Positions 52,288 through 61,516 of a DNA stretch of 64,000 nt are shown here, in pieces. This DNA comes from Luteolibacter pohnpeiensis (GTDB lineage Bacteria; Verrucomicrobiota; Verrucomicrobiia; Verrucomicrobiales; Akkermansiaceae). Below the pieces are notes generated by a model that worked only from the letters and a program-made list of their open reading frames with translations, was not told the origin of the DNA and ran no database searches. The DNA is taken from NCBI RefSeq assembly GCF_016595435.1, contig NZ_JAENIJ010000010.1, forward strand, positions 62,001 to 126,000, given 5' to 3'. Both the position numbers and the translations under genes were made by a program. The stretch's first letter is position 1. Every line of letters begins with the position of its first letter.

Positions 52288-52322
52288 AAGCCGCCCGCAT
52301 TCATTTGCGCGGCGGCTTTTTT
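52288..52322 (+). terminator. Rho-independent terminator after 52271
   Basis: AAGCCGCC (52288-52295) pairs with GGCGGCTT (52311-52318), closing a 15-base loop whose CGC and GCG can also pair, and a run of six T ends at 52322. It ends the transcript of the small gene and possibly that of 51317. Confidence 0.8.
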
Positions 52323-52389
52323 GTAACCAGATCTCGCGAATTGCAGGTTGCACATCTGCCGTTTCGCGCCAAAATACAGTCAGTTGTCT

Positions 52390-53052
52390 ATGTTTCGTCC
52401 GGGATTTCGAGAATTGGTCAAACCCCAATGGGTTGCCACCATGGAGCAGTTGAAATTGTCCGGCGGCTTGCCTGTCAGTGAGCTTTCAAGGCGATTGGAT
52501 GCCAGCTACATGGCGACCAAGCAATATTGCGAGGATCTCAAAAAGCTCGGCTATCTTGAGCGCACGCGGGTGCCTCGCACAGAAGTCGGACGACCGGAAA
52601 TTTTTTACCGGCTCACCGCCAAATCCGCCTCCATTTTTCCGGACGCTGGTGTGCATTTCACTTTGGAAATTCTGGAAGGATTGAAATCACTGTTCGGTGA
52701 AAGCGCTCCCGAGCGCGTGCTCTATCAACATTTCCAACAACTCCACGACCAATGGAAACCACGCATCGCAAAAGCCAACTCACTGGTCGAAAAAGCAACT
52801 TTACTGGCCAATTTGCGTGAAAAGGAAGGCTGTTTCGGTCGATGCAAATATGATCCGGAAAACGGATTTCGGATTGAGGAATATCACCATCCGCTGCAAC
52901 CGATTTTCGACCAATATCCAAGCGCCGTCAAAATGGAGCTGCGGATGCTTGAACAATTGTTAGGCACTCGCGTGGTACGCCGCGAGATCCCCGGAGGGCG
53001 CAGTGGCCCTGCAAGAGTGGATTTTGAGGTGGCAACTCTCGGGATCCGCTGA
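52390..53052 (+). CDS. Winged-helix transcriptional regulator, COG2345-like
   Basis: About 220 residues from 52390. The N-terminal DNA-binding part is 'GLPVSELSRRLDASYMATK' with 'YLERTRVPRTEVGRPEIFY' (helix-turn-helix and wing). The C-terminal half is a ligand or dimer domain; 'KEGCFGRCKYD' places two Cys that could bind a metal or an iron-sulfur cluster, as in SufR-like regulators of the same group, though fewer Cys are seen than in SufR. It stands alone, between a terminator and the DUF6600 lipoprotein gene. Target unknown. Confidence 0.78.
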   Translation: MFRPGFRELVKPQWVATMEQLKLSGGLPVSELSRRLDASYMATKQYCEDLKKLGYLERTRVPRTEVGRPEIFYRLTAKSASIFPDAGVHFTLEILEGLKSLFGESAPERVLYQHFQQLHDQWKPRIAKANSLVEKATLLANLREKEGCFGRCKYDPENGFRIEEYHHPLQPIFDQYPSAVKMELRMLEQLLGTRVVRREIPGGRSGPARVDFEVATLGIR

Positions 53053-53137
53053 AAATTGGAATGAATAGATTGATGGGGTGATCCCGTCGTAGGTTGTGGA
53101 GATTGATTTCCCTTTCCCAAACCCATTTCCAACTGCC

Positions 53138-55615
53138 ATGAAAAACTACCTCTTTGCCAGCGTCACTGCCGCCAGCCTGCTTGCTACCGTCGGCTGCGAC
53201 CGGAATTCCGACACCAGCAGGCGCATCTCCGAGCTGGAAGCGAAAGCGGAAGGCGCCATTCAACGCCAGCAACAACTGGAGCAGGAACTCGCCAACCAGA
53301 AACTCGCGGCTGAACGGGAAGCGATAGAGCGCGAGCGGATGCAACTTGAGGAAGATCGCATCGCGATGGCGCAAAAACAGGGCGAGGCGGACGCCGCAGC
53401 AGCCGCCGAATTGGATAAACGCGAACAAGCGTTGAACGATCGGGAAGGTCGGTTGGATAACAAAGAAATCGATCTCACTCAAAAACAGGTGGACTTAAGT
53501 GACCGCGAACTGGAACTCGCTGGTCGGGACCCATTCCCTGATAATGAATACACCACCATCAATACCAATATCCAGCAGGTCCCGGTAGCTGACTACAACA
53601 CCTTTTACGAACCGCTTGCCTCGTATGGTTCATGGTTCCAAACTGCCGATTACGGCTATGTCTATCAGCCCGTCGCCGTGCGCACCTCCGGCTGGCGGCC
53701 TTACACTCGCGGTCGCTGGGTCTGCACCGACTACGGCTGGAACTGGGTATCGGATGAGCCATTCGGATGGGCCTGCTATCACTATGGTCGCTGGGTGTTG
53801 CTGCGCAATCATGGTTGGGTCTGGGTTCCCGGTTCCGAATGGGCGCCAGCTTGGGTGACCTGGCGTCAGAGCGGCAGCCACATTGGCTGGGCTCCCCTGC
53901 CACCTGAAACCCTGGCATGGAGCAATCGCGGTTGGGATTCTTCGGTGGAAGTTACCTTCGGTATCAGCGCCGGCTGTTTCAACTTCGTCCTCATTCAAAA
54001 CTTTGGCGGACCGATCTTCCGGAATTGCCTCCCGGTTTCACGCAACATCTATTGCATGCGGGAAAGTCACAATATTACCCATATTTCCTTTCACAATCAC
54101 CGGATCATCAACGGCGGACCTCGCTATGACCAACTGTCGCGAGACATCGGTCACCGGCTTCCATTTTATCGGATGAGAATGGACCGGGATCGCCAACCAG
54201 GGAGAGATTCACTTTCGATGCGTCCACGATTCTCGGGTGATCAAATTGCGATTTCCGCCCCAACGATTGATGCGCGCTGGAATGACGCTTTGAGACCATC
54301 AAAGGTTCGTGGCAAACTGGATAACATAGAGGTCGAGCGTTCGCGTCCGCTGAGTTCGGAAATCACCAACCGCTTCCGTGAATCCCGGGCACAAGAGCAG
54401 CGGCAAGCGACCGAGGCCGTGAAACAAATGGGCGGCAAGGAAGCATTTCAGCGTCAGCGGATCGAGCAACTTGAGCAAAATCGCAAAGTCGCCATGGAGC
54501 GCCAAGCCTCTGCCTCACCACAACGACCTGACCGAAATGATCCTCAGGTCGCGACCCGCCCACAACGACCTGAATCTGGCGGTGGCATCAGCGATCGGGG
54601 AAATCCGAATGCTCAGCCAAACCGAGCCGTTGAGAATTCGCGCCAAACGTCGCGCGGGAAAGAGCAACAAGCACTTCGAGAAAAACAGTCTCAACAAGCC
54701 CAACGGGAACGAACTGCACAAAACCAAGGCGCCGAGCAACAACGCCAGCAACAGGAGCAGCGGATTCAACGTCTGCAAACTCAACAGCGCCAGCAGCAGG
54801 AGCAACAACGTCAGCGTGAAGAAGCTCAACAACAGCAGGTGGAACAACAGCGCCAGCAACAGAAGCAACAACGCCAACGCGAAGACGCTCAACAACGCCA
54901 GGTGGAACAACAACGCCAGCAGCAGGAGCAGCAACGTCAACGCGAAGACGCTCAACAAAGGCAGGTTGAACAACAGCGCCAGCAGCAGGAGCAGCAACGC
55001 CAGCGCGAAGAAGCTCAGCAACGTCAGGTTGAACAACAACGCCAGCAGCAAGAGCAGCAACGCCAGCGCGAAGAAGCTCAACAACGCCAGGTTGAACAAC
55101 AACGCCAGCAGCAAGAGCAGCAACGCCAACGCGAAGAGGCCCGCCAACGCCAGGTGGAACAACAACGCCAGCAGCAAGAGCAGCAACGCCAACGCGAAGA
55201 GGCCCGCCAACGCCAGGTGGAACAACAACGCCAGCAGCAGGAGCAGCAACGTCAGCGCGAAGAAGCTCAACAACGGCAGGTTGAACAACAGCGCCAGCAG
55301 CAAGAGCAGCAACGCCAGCGCGAAGAGGCCCGCCAACGTCAGGTTGAACAACAGCGTCAACAGCAGGAGCAACAACGTCAGCGCGAAGAAGCTCAACAAC
55401 GCCAGGTCGAACAACAGCGTCAACAGCAGGAGCAACAACGCCAGCGCGAAGAAGCCCGCCAACGCCAAGTCGAACAACAGCGCCAGCAGCAAGAGCAACA
55501 ACGCCAGCGCGAAGTTCAGCAGCAACGACAGCAGCAGGAACAACAACGCCAGCGCGAAGTTCAACAGCAACGCCAGCAGCAAGAGCCGCAACGCGGCCGC
55601 GGTCGCAGCCGGTGA
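53138..55615 (+). CDS. DUF6600 lipoprotein with a long Gln/Arg repeat tail
   Basis: About 825 residues from 53138. The leader 'MKNYLFASVTAASLLATVGC' gives a lipoprotein with Cys20. A coiled coil (~25-130, Glu/Gln/Arg-rich) is followed by a Trp/Tyr-rich DUF6600 domain ('YGSWFQTADYGYVYQP', 'RWVCTDYGWNWVSDEPFGW', 'HYGRWVLLRNHGWVWVPG', 'EWAPAWVTWR'). The last ~260 residues are an almost pure Gln/Arg/Glu repeat of 21 residues. DUF6600 proteins are secreted or surface-attached in several phyla; the tail may form a coiled-coil rod. Function unknown. Its end lies six bases before the convergent ThuA gene. Confidence 0.8.
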   Translation: MKNYLFASVTAASLLATVGCDRNSDTSRRISELEAKAEGAIQRQQQLEQELANQKLAAEREAIERERMQLEEDRIAMAQKQGEADAAAAAELDKREQALNDREGRLDNKEIDLTQKQVDLSDRELELAGRDPFPDNEYTTINTNIQQVPVADYNTFYEPLASYGSWFQTADYGYVYQPVAVRTSGWRPYTRGRWVCTDYGWNWVSDEPFGWACYHYGRWVLLRNHGWVWVPGSEWAPAWVTWRQSGSHIGWAPLPPETLAWSNRGWDSSVEVTFGISAGCFNFVLIQNFGGPIFRNCLPVSRNIYCMRESHNITHISFHNHRIINGGPRYDQLSRDIGHRLPFYRMRMDRDRQPGRDSLSMRPRFSGDQIAISAPTIDARWNDALRPSKVRGKLDNIEVERSRPLSSEITNRFRESRAQEQRQATEAVKQMGGKEAFQRQRIEQLEQNRKVAMERQASASPQRPDRNDPQVATRPQRPESGGGISDRGNPNAQPNRAVENSRQTSRGKEQQALREKQSQQAQRERTAQNQGAEQQRQQQEQRIQRLQTQQRQQQEQQRQREEAQQQQVEQQRQQQKQQRQREDAQQRQVEQQRQQQEQQRQREDAQQRQVEQQRQQQEQQRQREEAQQRQVEQQRQQQEQQRQREEAQQRQVEQQRQQQEQQRQREEARQRQVEQQRQQQEQQRQREEARQRQVEQQRQQQEQQRQREEAQQRQVEQQRQQQEQQRQREEARQRQVEQQRQQQEQQRQREEAQQRQVEQQRQQQEQQRQREEARQRQVEQQRQQQEQQRQREVQQQRQQQEQQRQREVQQQRQQQEPQRGRGRSR
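54839..55594 (+). repeat. Tandem 63-bp (21-residue) repeats in the DUF6600 gene
   Basis: The unit 'VEQQRQQQEQQRQREEAQQRQ' is shown here in pieces, 'VEQQRQQQ' then 'EQQRQREEAQQRQ'. Eleven units start at 54839 and then every 63 bases to 55469, followed by two shortened units. Units differ mainly by EEAQ/EEAR/EDAQ, and by third-base changes, so copies are not identical. The array leaves long open frames in other reading frames that are not genes. Confidence 0.85.
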
Positions 55616-55621
55616 GCTCCA

Positions 55622-56542
55622 CTACTTCGTTATCCCCGCATCAAAATCACCAAGCGCCCACTGGATACCGGCAAGGTAGTGTTTGAGAATTTTTGGGTTC
55701 CAATACATCTCGTCATTGTGGCCTAAAGAGCAATAAAACACCCGTCCGTCGCCCCAGTGGTGCGCCCATGATACGCCGAAATCCCCATCGGTCCGCTTGA
55801 TGCCAGGCAAGGTCATATCGGTTTTTTTCGTATCGATCCGAAGAAACATCTCAACATTTCCAGAATCATAAGGATCCTTGAATTGATAAATCTCCTCGTT
55901 GAATTCGAGATTCTCTCCCGCGAACATTTTGGTCATCGGATGATTTTCTTTTCCCGGCTCGACCTTGATACTCACGTGGGTTCCAGCGCCCCATGGATGA
56001 CCGTCAAAGAATCCGTTCATCATCTTGCCATACTCTTCCCATTCGTAGCAGGTATCGGTGGCTGCATGGATTCCTACAAATCCTTTGCCGGATTTCACAA
56101 ACTCCATCAGATTTTCCTTTAAGCGCTTCTCGGTGTCAGCGGCCTTTGCCTTCTCTTCGTCCGACATCTTATCCAATTCATCTTTGGATGCCGTAAATAC
56201 GTCTTGCGTCGTACTTAGGAAGCAAATGGCATCAAATTGTTTTAAGGCATCTTTCTCAAAGTTTTTGAGGTCGTCGCTGATGACTACCGAAAAAGCGCCG
56301 GTTTTCTTGCCGAGTTCCTCAAACGCCAATTTCCCGGTGGGTATGGAAGCATGACGATAGCCCTTCGTTTTGGAAAAGATCAGCATCGTCCTCTGCTTTT
56401 TCGGAGCTGCAAACGGTTCTGCAGGTAACGCCGCATCGATTTTCTCCAGCGCTCCCGCTGGTGCTTCTTCTGCAACTGAAGATGGAGCTCCGAGGAAAAG
56501 CATTGCTGCGCCTAACAAACCTGCGGGAAGAATCGGTTTCAT
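55622..56542 (-). CDS. Secreted ThuA-domain protein
   Basis: The 306-residue protein has a signal peptide ('MKPILPAGLLGAAMLFLGAP') and the ThuA glutamine-amidotransferase-like fold: 'MLIFSKTKGYRHASIPTG', 'FDAICFLSTTQDVFT', 'GKGFVGIHAATDTCYEW' and 'VSWAHHWGDGRVFYCSLGH'. ThuA proteins occur with sugar-utilisation and trehalose-like glycoside pathways, and as periplasmic sugar-processing partners. No sugar gene is adjacent, so the substrate is not shown. Confidence 0.85.
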   Translation of the reverse strand: MKPILPAGLLGAAMLFLGAPSSVAEEAPAGALEKIDAALPAEPFAAPKKQRTMLIFSKTKGYRHASIPTGKLAFEELGKKTGAFSVVISDDLKNFEKDALKQFDAICFLSTTQDVFTASKDELDKMSDEEKAKAADTEKRLKENLMEFVKSGKGFVGIHAATDTCYEWEEYGKMMNGFFDGHPWGAGTHVSIKVEPGKENHPMTKMFAGENLEFNEEIYQFKDPYDSGNVEMFLRIDTKKTDMTLPGIKRTDGDFGVSWAHHWGDGRVFYCSLGHNDEMYWNPKILKHYLAGIQWALGDFDAGITK

Positions 56543-56644
56543 GACCTCTTATAGAAATTCACCACCGGTTTCACAAGCTCAGCGTTTGAAATCCCTCCGA
56601 ACCGCGCACTTGCAAGCATTGGCAAGATTCGAGATAGCTAATGG

Positions 56645-57559
56645 GTGACCAGCCATACTTCGCCACTGACCACTGAACAGGCGGAGTGCCTGCGTGGAAT
56701 CCTTGACGAAAAAGGATTCGAATTCGAAACCAAACCACACGCCCTGTTCTCAGCGCGAAAGGGAAAACTCCACGTCACAGTCTATCAAAAAGGCCCCAAA
56801 GTTCTCATCCAGGGGAAGGAAACCGAAGATTTCGTCCGATTTATTTTAGAACCGCAAATTCTGGGCGAAGCAAAACTCGGGTATGAAGAAATCCAGCAAC
56901 CTGATTTGTTCGAGCCTCACTTCGGCATCGATGAAAGTGGCAAAGGCGATTACTTTGGCCCGCTGGTGATTGCTGGAGTTTATACAAATGCCGTGATCAC
57001 CCGGCATTTGATGGATTCCGGCATTATGGATTCCAAACGGATCTCAAGCGCGGCTCGCATTCGCAAACTTGCCGAATTGATCCGTGCAACACCAGGTTGC
57101 ATGAACGAGGTCGTTTCAATCGGCCCCGAACGTTACAATGAAATGTATGACTCATTTGGTAATCTCAATCGTTTGCTGGCATGGGGTCATGCACGAGTGA
57201 TTGAAAAACTTGCACTTCAAATGCCCAACTGTCCGCGCGCTTTAAGTGACCAATTTGCCAAACCTGAAGTATTGCAACGAGCGCTAGATGCGAAGAAAAT
57301 CCATATTCAACTCGAACAACGCACCAAGGGAGAATCTGACATCGCAGTGGCAGCAGCTTCAATCCTCGCTAGAGAACGATTTATGGACTGGATCGATAAA
57401 ACATCGAGCGCATGCGCAGTGAATCTGCCGTTAGGTGCTTCAGGGAATGTAATAGTTGCCGCGAAGGAGGTGGTGAAAGTGCACGGATCTGACGCACTTT
57501 CAAAGGTTTCGAAGCTTCATTTTCGTACGACAGGCATCGTTTTGTCATCTTCTGACTAA
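56645..57559 (+). CDS. rnhC: Ribonuclease HIII
   Basis: The 304-residue protein has the N-terminal TBP-like substrate domain (~1-85) and the RNase H fold with 'HFGIDESGKGDYFGPLVIAG', the hallmark acidic cluster of RNase HIII, then 'GIMDSKRISSAARIRKLA' and 'SDIAVAAASILARERFMDW'. It removes RNA from RNA-DNA hybrids. The start is a GTG at 56645, read as Val in the frame. No RNase HII gene is visible nearby. Confidence 0.92.
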   Translation: MTSHTSPLTTEQAECLRGILDEKGFEFETKPHALFSARKGKLHVTVYQKGPKVLIQGKETEDFVRFILEPQILGEAKLGYEEIQQPDLFEPHFGIDESGKGDYFGPLVIAGVYTNAVITRHLMDSGIMDSKRISSAARIRKLAELIRATPGCMNEVVSIGPERYNEMYDSFGNLNRLLAWGHARVIEKLALQMPNCPRALSDQFAKPEVLQRALDAKKIHIQLEQRTKGESDIAVAAASILARERFMDWIDKTSSACAVNLPLGASGNVIVAAKEVVKVHGSDALSKVSKLHFRTTGIVLSSSD

Positions 57560-57613
57560 TCCCGGTCGATTCCCCGTCAAATGGCACGAAATCCGCATCT
57601 GGGCCGTAGAAAT

Positions 57614-57641
57614 TTGCGGGACAAAAGATCCGAGCTATGAT
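57614..57641 (+). promoter_or_regulatory. Candidate promoter for the HU-type gene
   Basis: TTGCGG (57614-57619), a 16-base spacer and TATGAT (57636-57641) lie 46 bases upstream of the HU start. The -10 is a five-of-six match to consensus and the -35 a weaker one. Not verified. Confidence 0.35.
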
Positions 57642-57686
57642 CTTAAACACCTGCCACTGAACCACATCCAACACTTCACAACACCT

Positions 57687-58016
57687 ATGGCCACCATAAC
57701 CAAGCGCGAACTCGTTATCAAAATCACCGATCAACTCGGTGCCAACGGAGTCGAGGTCACGCAACAGACCGTCTTTGAGGTCGTCCAAACCCTCATTGAC
57801 GAAGTCACCGAATCACTTGCCCATGGGGATACGGTCGTCATGCGCAACTTTGGAGCTTTCCAAGTTCGCGAAATGAAAGCTAAGATCGGACGCAACCCGA
57901 AGGATCCAGGCAAAGACGTTCCAATTCCTGCCCGCGCTGCTGTGAAATTCAAGCCAGGCAAGGAAATGAAGGAGAAAGTCGCCTCCACCCTTCAGGTCAT
58001 CCGCGAGCGCAAGTGA
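57687..58016 (+). CDS. HU/IHF-family DNA-binding protein
   Basis: A 109-residue histone-like protein: 'KRELVIKITDQLGANGVEV', 'VVMRNFGAFQVREMKAK' and the arm 'IGRNPKDPGKDVPIPARAAV' with 'FKPGKEMKEKV'. It would bend and package DNA as a dimer. The motif 'GRNPxxPGxxxxIPARxxVxF' is intact. The RlpA gene begins inside its stop (GTGA). A terminator-like hairpin lies just after its end, inside RlpA. Confidence 0.93.
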   Translation: MATITKRELVIKITDQLGANGVEVTQQTVFEVVQTLIDEVTESLAHGDTVVMRNFGAFQVREMKAKIGRNPKDPGKDVPIPARAAVKFKPGKEMKEKVASTLQVIRERK

Positions 58017-58552
58017 CCCGAATTTTTTCGAAAATCATTAACTCCCGCGGGGCCGCACTGATCAGTGCGGCCCTCGCTTTTTTCACACTAAGCTCGTGCA
58101 GTATTTCCCGCCCGAGTGGTTATCAAGGGTATCAAACACGCGGCTACAACGTACGTGGCCATCATTATCAGCCAATGAGTGTCGACCAGGCACTCAACTT
58201 TGAAGAAACCGGTATCTGCTCCTGGTATAACGAATCGAAATATCTCGGATTGAAACGAGGCACCACATCCCTGGGTGAAAAAGTATGGCCCTGGCATTTA
58301 ACCGGTGCGCACAAGACGCTGCCCCTCCCCGCTCTGGTCAAAGTGACGAATCTTAAAAACGGCAAGTCCGTGAAAATTCGCATCAATGACCGAGGTCCGT
58401 TCATTCCGGGCCGACATCTGGATGTTTCTCCACGCGCTGCGAAAAAACTGGGGTTCTACGATCAGGGAACCACCACCACCCATCTGGAGGTCCTGTCGGT
58501 TGGGGATGGAAGCTATAAACGAAAGAAGAAAAAACACTTCTGGTTCTTCTGA
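58013..58552 (+). CDS. rlpA: RlpA-like double-psi beta-barrel lipoprotein
   Basis: About 179 residues, starting with a GTG that overlaps the HU stop. A leader ends in 'FFTLSSCSISRP', a lipoprotein site. The double-psi domain is 'GICSWYNESKYLGLKRGTTS' and 'VKVTNLKNGKSVKIRINDR' followed by 'GPFIPGRHLDVSPRAAKKLG'. RlpA proteins bind naked glycan of the cell wall, some as lytic transglycosylases. A second possible start ('MSVDQALNF') would lack a signal peptide. The leader DNA contains a perfect palindrome and T-run (separate entry). Confidence 0.85.
   Translation: MTRIFSKIINSRGAALISAALAFFTLSSCSISRPSGYQGYQTRGYNVRGHHYQPMSVDQALNFEETGICSWYNESKYLGLKRGTTSLGEKVWPWHLTGAHKTLPLPALVKVTNLKNGKSVKIRINDRGPFIPGRHLDVSPRAAKKLGFYDQGTTTTHLEVLSVGDGSYKRKKKKHFWFF
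58050..58083 (+). terminator. Terminator-like palindrome inside the rlpA leader
   Basis: Bases 58050-58073 form a perfect 24-base palindrome; GGGCCGCAC and GTGCGGCCC pair around TGATCA, followed by TCGC and six T (58078-58083). It is placed about 35 bases after the HU stop and within codons 13-24 of rlpA. It could end the HU transcript and so limit rlpA expression. Confidence 0.65.
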
Positions 58553-58619
58553 TCCCGCTGCTTGCACGAACCATGTGATGGCTGCGATTTGCTTCAATCG
58601 ACAAAAATGCAAACGCTTG

Positions 58620-58633
58620 CCTCAACGTTGAGG
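58620..58633. repeat. Palindrome between rlpA and clpB
   Basis: CCTCAACGTTGAGG is a perfect 14-base palindrome in the 174-base gap between two convergent genes. No T-run follows. It could be a binding site or a hairpin end of either transcript. Confidence 0.3.
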
Positions 58634-58669
58634 ATCCATCTCTAGCGTGCTTTCGATGCCGATAACAAT

Positions 58670-58709
58670 TCGCCTCGGGCGAGGAACAATCTCCCTGCAC
58701 CCGAGGCGA
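58670..58709. repeat. Long-loop inverted repeat between rlpA and clpB
   Basis: TCGCCTCGGG (58670-58679) and CCCGAGGCGA (58700-58709) form a ten-pair stem with a 20-base loop, 18 bases after the clpB stop in clpB's direction. It may stabilise or end one of the two converging transcripts. No T-run is present. Confidence 0.4.
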
Positions 58710-58726
58710 TACGATTCAATGCGAGA

Positions 58727-61303
58727 TCAGGCTTTGCTAAAGGTGATCTCTCCCTGACTGAGGTCAGCCTTGATCACATCCCCATCTACAAATTTCCCAT
58801 CGAGCACATCCAAGCTCAATGGATCTAGCAGATATCTCTGGATGGCACGCTTCAAAGGTCGGGCACCATAGACCGGATCGTAACCTTGAGTTCCCAAAAA
58901 CTCTTTCGCTTCTTCACTGAGCGCCAGGGCAAGTCCCTGTTTGGCCAAACGTTTGCGAACTCGGTCCAATTGGAAATCGACAATACTTGTGAGCTCCTCG
59001 CGCTGCAAACGATCGAAGATGATCGTTTCATCAATCCGATTGAGAAACTCAGGTCTGAAGTGAGCCCGCAAGGCTTCGGTGACTTTGGCTTCACGCTGCT
59101 CTGCATTTTCCTCCGTCAGGATATACTGTGAGCCGATGTTAGAAGTCATGATCAGGACCGTGTTGCGGAAATCCACGGTCCTCCCTTGGCCATCGGTGAT
59201 GCGACCATCGTCGAGAACCTGAAGCAATACGTTGAACACATCCGGGTGGGCTTTTTCAATTTCATCGAACAACACCACGCAATACGGCTTGCGTCGTACT
59301 TGCTCGCTCAGCTGCCCGCCTTCGTCATAGCCGATGTAGCCTGGAGGCGCACCGATCAATCTGGCAACGCTGTGTTTCTCCATGTATTCCGACATGTCGA
59401 TCCGGACCATCGCTCCTTCATCGTCGAATAAAAACTCCGCCAATGCCTTCGAGAGCTCGGTTTTACCAACACCGGTAGGCCCGAGGAACAAGAACGATCC
59501 AATCGGACGATTCTCATCCTGCAAACCAGCGCGAGCTCGGCGCACCGCATTGGAAACCGCAGAAATCGCCTTCTTCTGGCCTACGACCCGATCGCCCAAC
59601 CGTTCTTCCATGTGGACCAACTTGGAGCGCTCCCCTTCCTGCAATCTGCTGGTAGGAATAGCAGTCCAGGAAGATACCACGCGGGCAATGTCTTCGTCGG
59701 TGACTTCTTCTTTGAGAATCGCACCTTCCTTCTGCAAAACCGCGAGCCGTTCTTCCGCAACTTTCAGTTGCTGGCTTGCTTCGGGCAGGTCGCCATAAGT
59801 GATCTGTGAGGCACGCGTCAAATCACCAATTCGTTGCGCGCGCTCCGCTTCAACTTTCAGTGACTCGATCTTCTCCTGCGCTTGTCGTACTTCATCGATC
59901 ACGGACTTCTCATTCCTCCATTGCGCCATCAGACCTGAGGATTGCTCGCGAAGATTCGCCTGCTCTTCCCTGACCTTTTCCAACCGTGCAGCCGAAGCCT
60001 TGTCGGTTTCTTTTTCGAGCGCCTTTTTCTCCATCTCCAACTGCAGAATCTGGCGTTCCAGTTGGTCAATTTCAGTGGGCATGGAATCGAGTTCGATTTT
60101 CAAGCGCGATGCGGCCTCATCAATCAAATCGACCGCTTTATCCGGAAGGAAACGATCGGAGATGTATCGATCCGACATCGCAGCTGCCGCCACCAATGCG
60201 CCGTCCTGAATGCGGACACCGTGATGCACTTCGTAGCGCTCTTTCAGTCCACGAAGGATTGCAATGGTATCTTCCACGGAAGGTTCACCGACCATGACCG
60301 GCTGGAACCGACGTTCGAGTGCGGCATCCTTCTCGATGTATTTGCGATATTCATCCAATGTGGTCGCACCAATCGCATGCAGTTCGCCACGGGCCAATTG
60401 TGGCTTGAGCAGGTTGGAAGCATCCACCGCCCCTTCGCTTGCCCCAGCGCCAACAATGGTGTGCAACTCATCGATGAAGAGAATGATTTCTCCTTCCGCA
60501 TCGGTGACTTCCTTGAGAAACGCCTTCAGGCGATCTTCGAATTCACCGCGGTATTTTGCGCCGGCCAACATGGCGCCGAGATCCATCGAGATCACCCGCT
60601 TATTCTTCATCGCATCCGGAACATCACCGGAAACAATGCGGCGGGCGAGGCCTTCAACAATTGCCGTTTTACCCACACCAGGCTCACCGATCAGCACCGG
60701 ATTGTTTTTCGTCCGCCGGGAAAGCACCTGCAGCACACGGCGAATTTCGTGATCGCGGCCAATCACCGGATCGATTTTACCCGCACGCGCACGAGCTGTT
60801 AGATCCGTGCCGTATTTCTCCAGTGTCTGGTATTTGCCTTCGGGATTTTCATCCGTGACTTTTTGAGAGCCGCGCACGCTTTGAATCGCCTCTTCGGCGG
60901 ACTTTTCGGTGAGCCCCGCATCTTTGAGCAATTTCCCGGCAGGCGAATCCCCTTTCAGAGCACCGAGTAGAAAGTGCTCCACGCTGAGGAAATCATCACC
61001 CAGCTTTTCCCGTTCCTGATCGGCAGCATCCAGAGCTGCCCGCAGACCGGAACTGATCTGGGGTTGATTGGATGCTCCTTGCACCGTGGGTTCTTTCGAC
61101 AATGCAACGGCTGTCGCCGCCTTAAGTTGTGAAACATCCACGCCTGCTTTCTGTAAAATCGGCGTCGTGATCCCTCCTTCCTGCTGAAGAAGCGACAGCA
61201 ACACGTGCGCGCTCTTCAATTCGGGGTGAGCGGATTTCGAAGCCAATCGTTGCGCTGCTTGCAGCGCTTCTTGTAATTTTTGAGTGATTTTATCGAGTCC
61301 CAT
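58727..61303 (-). CDS. clpB: ATP-dependent chaperone ClpB
   Basis: The 858-residue protein is a complete Hsp100 disaggregase: N-terminal Clp domain, first ATPase ('[18 protein letters not shown]', '[16 protein letters not shown]'), coiled-coil middle domain (~400-530), second ATPase ('[18 protein letters not shown]', '[15 protein letters not shown]') and C-terminal sensor 2 ('[14 protein letters not shown]'). With DnaK it rescues aggregated proteins. The upstream 200 bases hold no CIRCE element; an inverted repeat CGCAAC...GTTGCG at 61346-61363 is the only symmetry seen. Confidence 0.97.
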   Translation of the reverse strand: MGLDKITQKLQEALQAAQRLASKSAHPELKSAHVLLSLLQQEGGITTPILQKAGVDVSQLKAATAVALSKEPTVQGASNQPQISSGLRAALDAADQEREKLGDDFLSVEHFLLGALKGDSPAGKLLKDAGLTEKSAEEAIQSVRGSQKVTDENPEGKYQTLEKYGTDLTARARAGKIDPVIGRDHEIRRVLQVLSRRTKNNPVLIGEPGVGKTAIVEGLARRIVSGDVPDAMKNKRVISMDLGAMLAGAKYRGEFEDRLKAFLKEVTDAEGEIILFIDELHTIVGAGASEGAVDASNLLKPQLARGELHAIGATTLDEYRKYIEKDAALERRFQPVMVGEPSVEDTIAILRGLKERYEVHHGVRIQDGALVAAAAMSDRYISDRFLPDKAVDLIDEAASRLKIELDSMPTEIDQLERQILQLEMEKKALEKETDKASAARLEKVREEQANLREQSSGLMAQWRNEKSVIDEVRQAQEKIESLKVEAERAQRIGDLTRASQITYGDLPEASQQLKVAEERLAVLQKEGAILKEEVTDEDIARVVSSWTAIPTSRLQEGERSKLVHMEERLGDRVVGQKKAISAVSNAVRRARAGLQDENRPIGSFLFLGPTGVGKTELSKALAEFLFDDEGAMVRIDMSEYMEKHSVARLIGAPPGYIGYDEGGQLSEQVRRKPYCVVLFDEIEKAHPDVFNVLLQVLDDGRITDGQGRTVDFRNTVLIMTSNIGSQYILTEENAEQREAKVTEALRAHFRPEFLNRIDETIIFDRLQREELTSIVDFQLDRVRKRLAKQGLALALSEEAKEFLGTQGYDPVYGARPLKRAIQRYLLDPLSLDVLDGKFVDGDVIKADLSQGEITFSKA

Positions 61304-61516
61304 GTTCGTAATCTTTGACCCAACATGTCGCTAAAACTGCGTTCGCGCAACGCACAGGTTGCGAAAAACCATGCTCAAATTGACTCTCCCTCAACGAGCG
61401 GATTGAGGATCACGAAAAGTCCATACGGAAGCCGTTTTCGCCCCAATCAGCTGATCATCTAACGCGCTCCAGGATCTCAATGGATGAGTCGATGATTTCC
61501 CATTCTGCAATCGGCC

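Noticed and set aside
54839-55594. Regular 63-base repeats, considered as a CRISPR-like array.
   Set aside because: No unique spacers; the repeats are contiguous and in frame within a protein gene, and no cas genes are present.
54515-55622. Two long open frames on the - strand (358 and 344 residues), rich in Leu or Ala/Val.
   Set aside because: Same cause: antisense of the repeats. No start signal or domain.
54471-55679. A 402-residue open frame on the + strand over the repeat array, rich in Asn/Ser.
   Set aside because: It is a shifted frame of the Gln/Arg repeats; the 63-base period keeps it free of stops. The real frame has a lipoprotein leader and a DUF6600 domain.
59942-60802. A 286-residue + strand frame opposite clpB.
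   Set aside because: Antisense shadow; clpB is complete and conserved here.
61304-61516. A CIRCE heat-shock element before clpB.
   Set aside because: The TTAGCACTC/GAGTGCTAA pair is absent; only a short CGCAAC/GTTGCG repeat is present.
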